Source of the DNA: Clostridia bacterium
GTDB taxonomy: Bacteria > Bacillota > Clostridia > Oscillospirales > CAG-272
Direction: 5' to 3'
DNA: 64,000 nt
Assembly (NCBI GenBank): GCA_017472305.1
Contig: JAFUQP010000007.1
Location: 69,272-133,271 of the forward strand
Below, in pieces: positions 25,054 through 31,937 of the stretch (its first letter is position 1; the number at the start of each line of letters is the position of its first letter). The position numbers and the translations under genes are program-made. The notes under the pieces were generated by a model. That model was not told where the DNA came from, did not search any database, and worked only from the letters and a program-made list of their open reading frames with translations.

Positions 25054-25306
25054 ATTTCATATCAGATTTATATTGCACACTTTAATTATGTTACCGTTTT
25101 ACGCGACTACACTTTTCCGATATGCCTATAATTCAACCAAAATCGCTTATTTTGTCAATAATTGTTGCGTTTTTGACGGTTTTTGTACCTGTTTTGCGGA
25201 ATAGTATACTTTTGGAGCTTTGAGTTATCAACATAAAATTTAACGTAGCATAGTTATCAACATCTTTCAACAGAGCCACAGCGCTCTCTCGGAATTGTAT
25301 AATTAC

Positions 25307-25728
25307 AAAAAACAGGACGGAGCCTAATTGGTGATGTTCTTAGCGGAGAATTTGAACAACACCGTTAAGTGCGAGTATCGCATATGAATGGTCAAATGCA
25401 AATAGGCAAAGCCCAAACCCTTATAACGACAGAAAGAGATAACAAATCGGTTAGCAGCCGAAATGTTATCTCTTTTCTGTTTGTTTAATGAAATCGTTGC
25501 AAGCCGCAATACGGCTTATGCAACAGATGAAATCTTCACTTCGTTCAGATGAAATCCAAGGTCAAGCCTTGGATGAAATCAAATCCGTCGTAACTTAACC
25601 CTGCGAAGCAGGATTTCACCGCGATAGCGATTTCATCCACCGTAGGTGGATTTCACCCGTCGAAGACGGATTTGACTGCGTGATACTCCGTTAAGCGTAT
25701 CACGCTAACAAACTCCGTCCTGTTTTTT
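25307..25728. repeat. 422-bp element with 16-bp terminal inverted repeats and a chain of hairpins
   Basis: AAAAAACAGGACGGAG (25307-25322) is the exact reverse complement of 25713-25728. Inside are at least seven perfect stems: 12 bp (25433-25444 with 25464-25475), GTTGC/GCAAC near 25497-25523, CCAAGG/CCTTGG (25556-25572), CCTGC/GCAGG with GAA loop (25600-25612), ATCCACC/GGTGGAT (25635-25651), CCGTC/GACGG with GAA loop (25657-25669) and a 9-bp GCGTGATAC stem (25678-25705). GATGAAATC occurs three times on the left (25526, 25548, 25572) and as its near complement GATTTCAYC three times on the right (25612, 25629, 25649). No transposase is encoded; it looks like a non-autonomous palindromic mobile element or a structured repeat. 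Confidence 0.7.
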
Positions 25729-25839
25729 CGCAAGCACTGTATTTGCAGGCTGCTTATGTGAAACCGATTAATTCAACTGTGTCTGTAGGACATTCGTGAG
25801 GATTATGCGTTCGATTTCCTCTACTGCCCAACAACGCGA

Positions 25840-25941
25840 TTAATTGAAGATGTAGATAAGAGCTACTGCAACAACGCTGACAAGCATAAGCCCTGCAAGA
25901 GCTCCCGCCATAATCTTAACAAAAAGTGAGTCCTTCTTCAT
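25840..25941 (-). CDS. 33-residue single-pass membrane peptide downstream of mreB
   Basis: A short gene: AAGGAAGG ribosome site, ATG at 25939-25941 and TAA at 25840-25842. The product starts MKKDSLFVKIM and is then almost entirely hydrophobic (about residues 8-32), ending IYIFN. It lies 18 bp downstream of mreB on the same strand. Small membrane proteins of the DUF4044 type have this size and layout, but I am not certain of the family. A role beside MreB at the membrane is possible but unproven. Confidence 0.7.
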   Translation of the reverse strand: MKKDSLFVKIMAGALAGLMLVSVVAVALIYIFN

Positions 25942-25959
25942 TATACTTTACCTTCCTTA

Positions 25960-26982
25960 TTAAGTAGACTTTTTATTTTCATAATATTTAGCGACTGAAT
26001 TAGTAACGTTCTTGTTTGCCGCCCTGCCCTTAACCGGAATAAAAGTGTTAATCCGTGAAAGCCCCTTGGCAACCGAATCGAGCGCGTCGTCAGGACGTGT
26101 TACCGATACCCCGAGAACCTTGCTCATCATTATATCAAGACCGTGTATTAGCGACGCTCCGCCGGTAAGAACGATACCGTTCTTAAAGGTTTTCTCAACG
26201 TTGTCAATCGGTATCTTCTTAATTGCCCCCGCAACCGCCATAAAGAGCTTGTGAAGCGGCTTTTCAAACACACCGATAATATCCTCGGTCGTAATATTCA
26301 TTTTCACTCGGTTTCCCGTCAAGGAAAGTGTGCCTTCAATATCAACGCTATCGTTTTCCTTGCCGCTCCAGACCGAGCCGAGCTTTTCCTTAATAGCTCT
26401 TGCCACCGAAAGCGAAACGTTCACGTCACCCTGCTCGTATATATACTGCTTGACCGCCTTGTCAAAATCCTCGCCGCCGACAGCCTCTCTTACAGTATGT
26501 GTAATCACACCGTCCGAGAACACGGCAATCTCGGTCGATGCCGCGCCGATATTAACCGAAATGACACTCATAGCGGGTGAATATCCCGCACCTACAAGCG
26601 CTGCAAGCGCTCGGTTTACCGAGAAGCAATCCGAAACTCCTGCCGCGTTGAGCATTGCGAAGAGCTCCTTTTCCTGCTTTGGAAGGAAGTCTGACGGAAC
26701 GCCGACAACGCAACGAAGCCTTTCGGCAGGAAGCACAGCCTTTACCGCGGTATTGATTATCCCCTGCGTCAGCTGATGGTCAAACAGCAGTCCGTTCTTA
26801 AACGGACGGACGAGAACCATTCCGTTCGTATTTTCCTCCGAAAGCGCAGCATTACCGACCGAAGCTATACGGCGGCTTTCCCTGTCGATAAGAGCTACCG
26901 ATGGCTCGCGGAATATTCCCGAGCTTACGTCGCTTATAGTTATATTGGCATATCCGAGGTCAAGACCTATTTTGGTAACCAT
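25960..26982 (-). CDS. mreB: MreB/Mbl-family actin-like protein
   Basis: Bacterial actin that organises lateral wall synthesis. The 340 residues show GLDLGYANITI (phosphate 1), VVGVPSDF, VNIGAASTEIAVF (phosphate 2), GGEDFDKAVKQYI and VLTGGASLIHGLD (adenosine). The ATG at 26982 follows AAAGGAG; an upstream in-frame ATG at 27033 overlaps the -10 box. Compared with typical MreB, the first residues lack the long amphipathic helix and Asp-Leu-Gly-Thr-Ala-Asn is DLGYAN, so it is somewhat divergent. mreC and mreD are not adjacent. Confidence 0.88.
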   Translation of the reverse strand: MVTKIGLDLGYANITISDVSSGIFREPSVALIDRESRRIASVGNAALSEENTNGMVLVRPFKNGLLFDHQLTQGIINTAVKAVLPAERLRCVVGVPSDFLPKQEKELFAMLNAAGVSDCFSVNRALAALVGAGYSPAMSVISVNIGAASTEIAVFSDGVITHTVREAVGGEDFDKAVKQYIYEQGDVNVSLSVARAIKEKLGSVWSGKENDSVDIEGTLSLTGNRVKMNITTEDIIGVFEKPLHKLFMAVAGAIKKIPIDNVEKTFKNGIVLTGGASLIHGLDIMMSKVLGVSVTRPDDALDSVAKGLSRINTFIPVKGRAANKNVTNSVAKYYENKKST

Positions 26983-27024
26983 TCCGCGCTCCTTTCTTTG
27001 AAAATACGAATGTTTATTCAATAC

Positions 27025-27053
27025 ATTATACAATATTATTAGGGAAATTTCAA
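27025..27053 (-). promoter_or_regulatory. Promoter of mreB
   Basis: On the minus strand TTGAAA (27048-27053), a 17-bp spacer and a perfect TATAAT (27025-27030), 42 bp before the mreB start. It marks mreB and the 33-residue gene as a separate unit from recD2. Confidence 0.8.
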
Positions 27054-27110
27054 GTAGATTTTATAATTTAGTATTTGCACGAAAAAAATTTATCAATAAA
27101 TGCGAAAATA

Positions 27111-29315
27111 TTACCTGTAATCGATAATCTTCTCGCAAAGCATCGTATATCTCATAACCTCTCGGTTGTTTTCTACCATTCGGTAGGCTATATCCGAGCG
27201 ACCGACGAGAATTACCATTCGCTTGGCTCTCGTTACCGCGGTATAAAATAGATTTCTCGTCATAAGCGGTATGGGACAGGAATACATAGGAACTATAACG
27301 ACAGGGTACTCGCTTCCCTGACTCTTATGCACGGTTATAGCGTAGGATAGCTCCAGCTCGTCAAGCATATCGAAATCGTAAACAGCAATTTTATCGTCAA
27401 ATACGACGCTCAGCCTTTCGTCGCGCTCGTTTATTTCGCTGATAACCCCGATATCACCGTTGAAAAGACCCATACCGCAAATTCCGTTCTTTTCCCACTC
27501 TATTTCATAGTTATTCTGAACCTGCATAACACGGTCGCCCTCGCGGAAAACCGTCCCATGTGCCGAGTGCTCGCGCTTGAATTTGGCAGGTGGGTTGATT
27601 TTCTCCTGCAAAACAGCATTCAGATTATCAACTCCGCCAATTCCCTTTCTCGACGGTGAGATTACCTGTATATCGTCCTTTATTGACTTTCCGTAGGTTT
27701 TCGGAAGCCTTTCTGTAACAAGTGAGGCTATCGTTTCGGGAACAGCATCGTCTCGGTCGCGCCTGACGAAGAAAAAGTCGCTGTCAGTAACGTTAAGAAG
27801 CGGAGCCTCGCCCTCGTTTATTCTGTGCGCGTTCGTCACTATAAGGCTCTCCTTCGACTGACGGAATATCTCGTCAAGCTCAACTGTTTTAATCCGCTCC
27901 GACCGAATCATATCAGAAAGCACGTTGCCCGCCCCTACACTGGGCAGCTGGTCGGAGTCGCCGATAAGCACAAGCCTCGTTCCTCGGCTCAAGGCGCGCA
28001 TAAGCGACGCCATAAGGTGCAAATCAAGCATAGACGCCTCGTCAACTATTACCACGTCCTCGCGCAGAGGATTCTTTGCATTCCTTGAAAAGAAGGTGCC
28101 CTGATACTCGTCCTTATCTACCTCTAAGAGTCGGTGAACGGTTTTCGCCTCCTCGCTCGTTGCCTCGCTCATTCGCTTCGCGGCTCTGCCCGTAGGCGCG
28201 GCAAGCACGACTCTTGCTCCAATGCTCTTGTAAATCGACAAAAGAGCGCGGACAACAGTTGTTTTTCCTGTTCCGGGTCCTCCTGTTAATATCATAACGC
28301 CTGTATCGAGCGAGGCAAAGAGTGCCTCTCTCTGCTTTCTTGCGAATCTTATATCAAGCTCCGCTTCAACCTTCTCGATTAGTGCGGCTGCATTATCAAC
28401 CGTAAAGGATACCGCTTGAGAATTGAGCTTCGAGAGCCTTTTGGCAATGTAATCCTCGTCCTCAGAAACCTCGCTTGTCATTATGTACTGCGTACCCTCA
28501 TGACGGTATGAGGCAAGCTCGGCTCTGTCAAGAAATTCGCAAAGCATTTTCCCGACAACCTCTGCGGAAAGGTCGAGAATATCAGACGCTGCACTGATAA
28601 GCTTATCCTCAGGAAGGCAGGTATGACCGTTCTGCATACCGTTATAATTCAACAGATATATGATTCCGTTAAGAACTCTGTGCTCGGAATCGGCAGGAAC
28701 GCCGAAGCTTCTAGCCATCTCATCGGCACGCTCAAAGGACATTCCAAACTCGTGGTTGCACATTACGTAAGGGTTTTCCTTTAAAATACCTATTGCACCT
28801 ACACCGAATCGCTTATATACCTTTCCGACCTCTCCGGTACCCATAAAGTCCTTGCAGAACATCATAACTCCGCGAAGCCCTGACTGCTCTCTGAAGGACT
28901 CTGAAATTGCCGCCGCCTTCTTCAAGGTTATTCCGGGTATATCAGCAAGCCACTCGGGGTGATTTTCTATAACGTCGAAGCTATCCCTGCCGTATCGGTT
29001 GACTATTTTAAGAGCGGTAACGGGTCCGACGCCCTTCACCGTTCTCGAGGAGAGAAACTGAAGTATTCCATCTACGTCCTCGGGAAGCTTTTTTTCGAAG
29101 GAATCGAAGGCAAACTGCTTGCCGAATTCCTTGTGGAAGGTCCAGCGACCGACAAGCTCTACGCACTCGCCCTCGAATGCCATTGGCATTATACCGACCG
29201 CGGTAATGAGGTTTTCCTCCCCGTCGGATATTTCCAGAACGGAATAGTCGGTCACATCGTTTCGATAAACGACGTTTTCAATTTTTCCTTCAATTTTATC
29301 TTTTTTAATATCCAT
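27111..29315 (-). CDS. recD2: RecD2-type ATP-dependent DNA helicase
   Basis: Superfamily 1B 5'-to-3' helicase of bacteria lacking RecBC. The 734 residues have an N-terminal OB/HhH region (GVGPVTALKIVNRYG and DIPGITLKKA), Walker A GGPGTGKTT, VVDEASMLDL, LIGDSDQLPSVGAGNVL, and the C-terminal YAITVHKSQGSEY with TAVTRAK. I prefer the ATG at 29313-29315 with GAGGTG before it; a GTG four codons earlier contains that site. It is unrelated in position to any recombination operon here. Confidence 0.93.
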   Translation of the reverse strand: MDIKKDKIEGKIENVVYRNDVTDYSVLEISDGEENLITAVGIMPMAFEGECVELVGRWTFHKEFGKQFAFDSFEKKLPEDVDGILQFLSSRTVKGVGPVTALKIVNRYGRDSFDVIENHPEWLADIPGITLKKAAAISESFREQSGLRGVMMFCKDFMGTGEVGKVYKRFGVGAIGILKENPYVMCNHEFGMSFERADEMARSFGVPADSEHRVLNGIIYLLNYNGMQNGHTCLPEDKLISAASDILDLSAEVVGKMLCEFLDRAELASYRHEGTQYIMTSEVSEDEDYIAKRLSKLNSQAVSFTVDNAAALIEKVEAELDIRFARKQREALFASLDTGVMILTGGPGTGKTTVVRALLSIYKSIGARVVLAAPTGRAAKRMSEATSEEAKTVHRLLEVDKDEYQGTFFSRNAKNPLREDVVIVDEASMLDLHLMASLMRALSRGTRLVLIGDSDQLPSVGAGNVLSDMIRSERIKTVELDEIFRQSKESLIVTNAHRINEGEAPLLNVTDSDFFFVRRDRDDAVPETIASLVTERLPKTYGKSIKDDIQVISPSRKGIGGVDNLNAVLQEKINPPAKFKREHSAHGTVFREGDRVMQVQNNYEIEWEKNGICGMGLFNGDIGVISEINERDERLSVVFDDKIAVYDFDMLDELELSYAITVHKSQGSEYPVVIVPMYSCPIPLMTRNLFYTAVTRAKRMVILVGRSDIAYRMVENNREVMRYTMLCEKIIDYR

Positions 29316-29342
29316 AGGACACCTCACAGCTTGCTATATTCT

Positions 29343-29371
29343 ATTATAGCAGTTACTCTTATCTTTTGCAA
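29343..29371 (-). promoter_or_regulatory. Promoter of recD2
   Basis: TTGCAA (29366-29371), a 17-bp spacer and TATAAT (29343-29348) on the minus strand, 27 bp before the start codon. Confidence 0.75.
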
Positions 29372-29414
29372 GAAAAATGTAAAATAAAGCAAAAATATAT
29401 TTTTAATTTACCAC

Positions 29415-29443
29415 TTGAAAAACAGAACTTACAGTGATATAAT
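29415..29443 (+). promoter_or_regulatory. Promoter of the AraC-family gene
   Basis: TTGAAA (29415-29420), a 17-bp spacer and TATAAT (29438-29443), 29 bp before the ATG. Back to back with the recD2 promoter. Confidence 0.75.
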
Positions 29444-29472
29444 AAATATAGAAAATTTGTTTTGAGGTTGAA

Positions 29473-30336
29473 ATGAGAGAATATTATATAGAAAACGAAA
29501 AGCAGGCGGTGCGCGACCACGGTTTTGAGTTCTTCTACACAGGACCGCTCCCGCCGCACACCTACGGAACAAAATATCATATCCACGAAACCATTGAGTT
29601 CGTGTATGCGGCACAAGGAAGACTGAATATTTCAATAGACGGTCAGGTATCGGTGCTTAACAAGGGGGACCTTGCGCTTTTTCGCTCGCGAGGCATACAT
29701 AGTATTATCAGCTCCGACGAGCCTGAGAGTGGCTATTACGTGCTGAAAATCAAGCCGAAGCTGATACTTGATATCTCCCCTCCGAAGGTATCAAAAAATT
29801 ATGCCCTGCGTTTTGCTGTTTGCACAAGCTCCCTGAGACATCTTTGGAGAAGCGAGGAGCTTGTAGGAACCGACATTCTTGCGGGAATAAACAAGCTAAT
29901 AGAAGAGTCAAAGAAGCCCGACAAGCACTCGGATTTATCAATGCTTATTGCTGCATGCTCTGTTATTCTGGGAATACTGCGTACAGATAACTCTGAAACA
30001 GAGGACGGCACCGACAAGCTCGTTGATAACGTATACGAAAGCCTTGTCTATATCCACACGCATTTTGCCGAGCAGATATCCGCCGAAGAGGTTGCCGAGA
30101 AAATGAATTTAAGCTACAGCTACTTTTCCCGCTCCTTCAAGAAAATGACCGGCAAGAGCTTCAAGGAATATTTAAACATTACCCGAACAAACCGCGCCGA
30201 GCAGCTTCTCGTTGAAACAGACAAGTCTATAACCGAGGTCGCCCTGGAATGCGGATATAACAACGTTTCGCATTTCATTGCCACTTACAAAAAGCTTAAA
30301 AACAAAACGCCTCTTTCAGAGCGCAAGGAAAAATAA
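29473..30336 (+). CDS. AraC-family transcriptional regulator with N-terminal cupin
   Basis: The 287 residues split into an N-terminal cupin-like sensor (IHETIEFVYAAQGRLNISIDGQ, ALFRSRGIHSI) and a C-terminal AraC DNA-binding domain (about 185-285) with two helix-turn-helix motifs: SAEEVAEKMNLSYSYFSRSFKKMTG and SITEVALECGYNNVSHFIATYKKL. The cupin suggests a sugar or glycoside inducer, but no catabolic gene is adjacent, so the ligand is unknown. It is a monocistronic gene with its own promoter and a shared terminator. Confidence 0.9.
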   Translation: MREYYIENEKQAVRDHGFEFFYTGPLPPHTYGTKYHIHETIEFVYAAQGRLNISIDGQVSVLNKGDLALFRSRGIHSIISSDEPESGYYVLKIKPKLILDISPPKVSKNYALRFAVCTSSLRHLWRSEELVGTDILAGINKLIEESKKPDKHSDLSMLIAACSVILGILRTDNSETEDGTDKLVDNVYESLVYIHTHFAEQISAEEVAEKMNLSYSYFSRSFKKMTGKSFKEYLNITRTNRAEQLLVETDKSITEVALECGYNNVSHFIATYKKLKNKTPLSERKEK

Positions 30337-30337
30337 C

Positions 30338-30371
30338 AAAGAGCGACACCGATTCGGTGTCGCTCTTTTTA
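30338..30371. terminator. Bidirectional terminator between the AraC gene and metK
   Basis: A 15-bp perfect stem, AAAGAGCGACACCGA with its complement, around a single central base, flanked by T residues on the plus side and fewer on the minus side. It serves the convergent 29473 gene and metK. Confidence 0.9.
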
Positions 30372-30382
30372 CGGATTTTTTG

Positions 30383-31567
30383 TTATTTAGTGCAATAATC
30401 TTTTAAGCTCTGCGCAATATCGCACTCCTCCCACTTAACGCCGAGCTCTTCTCTGCCCATATGTCCGTATGCCGCAAGCTGCTTGTAGATAGGCTTGCGA
30501 AGCTCGAACTTTTTTATAATTGCCGCGGGGCGAAGGTCAACGAGCGCATTTACCGCCTCGGAAATCTTCTCCTCGCTAACGGTTGCGGTACCGAAGGTAT
30601 CTATCATTACCGAAACCGGCTTTGCAATACCGATAGCATAGGCAATCTGAACCTCGCACTTTTTAGCAAGACCTGCTTTAACTATGTTCTTTGCAACGTA
30701 TCTTGCCGCGTAAGAAGCGCTTCTGTCAACCTTGGTCGGGTCCTTACCCGAGAATGCTCCGCCACCGTGACGGGAGTAGCCACCGTATGTATCTACGATA
30801 ATCTTTCTGCCTGTAAGTCCTGTGTCGCCCTGAGGACCGCCGATAACAAATCTGCCCGTGGGGTTAACGTAAATATTAACCTTTCCGTCAAGGAGCTCCG
30901 AGGGTACGGTAGGAAGAATAACCTTGTCGATTATATCCTTTCTGATAGTTGCCGAATCAATCTCCGCGCTGTGCTGAGATGAAATAACTATCGTATCAAT
31001 TCTCTTCGGCTCGCCGTCAACGTATTCAACGGTAACCTGTGTTTTGCCGTCGGGACGGAGATAGGAGAGCGTACCGTTCTTCCTTACCTCGGTCAGGCGC
31101 TTTGCAAGCTTGTGAGCAAGCGAGATGGGAAGAGGCATAAGCTCGGGAGTTTCGTCACAAGCATAGCCAAACATAAGTCCCTGGTCACCGGCACCGGTGT
31201 CAAGCTCGTCCGAAAGTGAGCCCTCTTTTGCCTCGAGGCACTTGTCAACGCCGAGTGCGATATCTGCGCTCTGCTCGTGAATAGAGCTTAGTACAGCGCA
31301 GGTTGCGGCATCAAAGCCGTACTTTGCTCTGTCGTAGCCAATCTCTGTAACGGTTTCTCTTACAATTTTCTGAATATCAACCCTTGCCTTGGTTGTAACC
31401 TCACCCATTACGGTGATAATACCCGTCGTCGCAAAGGTCTCGCAGGCAACACGGCTCTCGGAGTCCTCTGCAAGCATTGCGTCGAGTATTGCGTCGGATA
31501 TTTTATCACATATTTTGTCGGGATGTCCTTCGGTTACCGACTCTGAAGTAAACAAGACTTTTCTCAT
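30383..31567 (-). CDS. metK: S-adenosylmethionine synthetase
   Basis: Makes SAM from methionine and ATP. The 394 residues show [25 protein letters not shown], the ATP motif [12 protein letters not shown], the phosphate-binding [22 protein letters not shown] loop (here with SASYAARY), and [16 protein letters not shown]. Normal length. Strong ribosome site AAAGGAAAAGGA. Controlled by the SAM-I riboswitch immediately upstream. Confidence 0.97.
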   Translation of the reverse strand: MRKVLFTSESVTEGHPDKICDKISDAILDAMLAEDSESRVACETFATTGIITVMGEVTTKARVDIQKIVRETVTEIGYDRAKYGFDAATCAVLSSIHEQSADIALGVDKCLEAKEGSLSDELDTGAGDQGLMFGYACDETPELMPLPISLAHKLAKRLTEVRKNGTLSYLRPDGKTQVTVEYVDGEPKRIDTIVISSQHSAEIDSATIRKDIIDKVILPTVPSELLDGKVNIYVNPTGRFVIGGPQGDTGLTGRKIIVDTYGGYSRHGGGAFSGKDPTKVDRSASYAARYVAKNIVKAGLAKKCEVQIAYAIGIAKPVSVMIDTFGTATVSEEKISEAVNALVDLRPAAIIKKFELRKPIYKQLAAYGHMGREELGVKWEECDIAQSLKDYCTK

Positions 31568-31602
31568 ATTTTCCTTTTCCTTTCACTTTTATCAAATAAG
31601 CC

Positions 31603-31634
31603 GGGCTCGGGAAGGCAGTGCCGTTCCCGAGCCC
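31603..31634 (-). terminator. Expression-platform hairpin of the SAM-I riboswitch
   Basis: On the minus strand GGGCTCGGGAA (31624-31634) pairs with TTCCCGAGCCC (31603-31613), an 11-bp stem with a 10-nt loop, between the aptamer and metK. The following tract (GGCTTATTTG) is only moderately T-rich, so termination may be incomplete. Confidence 0.7.
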
Positions 31635-31642
31635 AGAGTGTA

Positions 31643-31728
31643 ACTCATCTATCGGGAATTAGCACCTTATACGTTAGTACAGGTTGCCGGGCTTCACAGG
31701 GCCAGTCCCTCCGCCGCTCTTGATAAGT
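31643..31728 (-). promoter_or_regulatory. SAM-I (S-box) riboswitch aptamer
   Basis: The minus strand reads ACTTATCAAGAGCGGCGGAG, GGACTGGCCC, GAAGCCCGGCAACC, AGGTGCTAATTCC and GATGAGT in the order and spacing of the S-box consensus; ACTTATC (31722-31728) closes P1 with GATGAGT (31643-31649) using one wobble. S-boxes repress downstream methionine/SAM genes when SAM is bound. Confidence 0.95.
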
Positions 31729-31749
31729 GTTATTTTATTTTCATACAGT

Positions 31750-31778
31750 ATTTTATCACAGCAGATGACAAAAATCAA
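31750..31778 (-). promoter_or_regulatory. Promoter of metK leader
   Basis: TTGATT (31773-31778), a 17-bp spacer and TAAAAT (31750-31755) on the minus strand, about 20 bp before the riboswitch P1 stem. Confidence 0.65.
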
Positions 31779-31863
31779 GCCCTTTCGTGAAATTAATATT
31801 AATTTTTGCGCAACTTTCATTTATTTGAAATTATTAAAATATATTAAATATGCTCGAATTTTG

Positions 31864-31893
31864 TTGACAAACGCTCATTTTAAATAATATAAT
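31864..31893 (+). promoter_or_regulatory. Promoter of the ABC/Ig-lipoprotein operon
   Basis: A perfect TTGACA (31864-31869), an 18-bp spacer and a perfect TATAAT (31888-31893), 44 bp before the first start codon. It is the strongest-looking promoter in the window and drives a likely four-gene transcript to the terminator at 40035-40068. Confidence 0.85.
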
Positions 31894-31937
31894 GTGTTAG
31901 ATATACTTATTCGATTGATTTGAATGGAGAACATTTA

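Larger units (their letters stand above)
24923..25839. other. 917-bp non-coding region between ftsZ and the mreB operon
   Basis: This stretch separates convergent units. In order it holds a TCCCGAG/CTCGGGA inverted repeat just after ftsZ, a large hairpin terminator (24994-25053), AT-rich sequence, two identical TTATCAACA sites 29 bp apart (25225-25233 and 25254-25262, one mismatch from the DnaA box), the 422-bp palindromic element (25307-25728) and about 110 bp with nothing I can identify. No reading frame here has a ribosome site plus protein-like composition. Confidence 0.75.

Noticed and set aside
24923..25306. Replication origin
   Set aside because: Only two DnaA-like sites, no dnaA or dnaN nearby and no dense cluster of boxes.
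25324..25509. 61-codon ORF inside the 422-bp element
   Set aside because: It crosses a 12-bp perfect stem-loop and has no ribosome site; structure explains the sequence better than coding.
31600..31730. T-box leader for metK
   Set aside because: The conserved T-box sequence is absent, while the full SAM-I aptamer signature is present.
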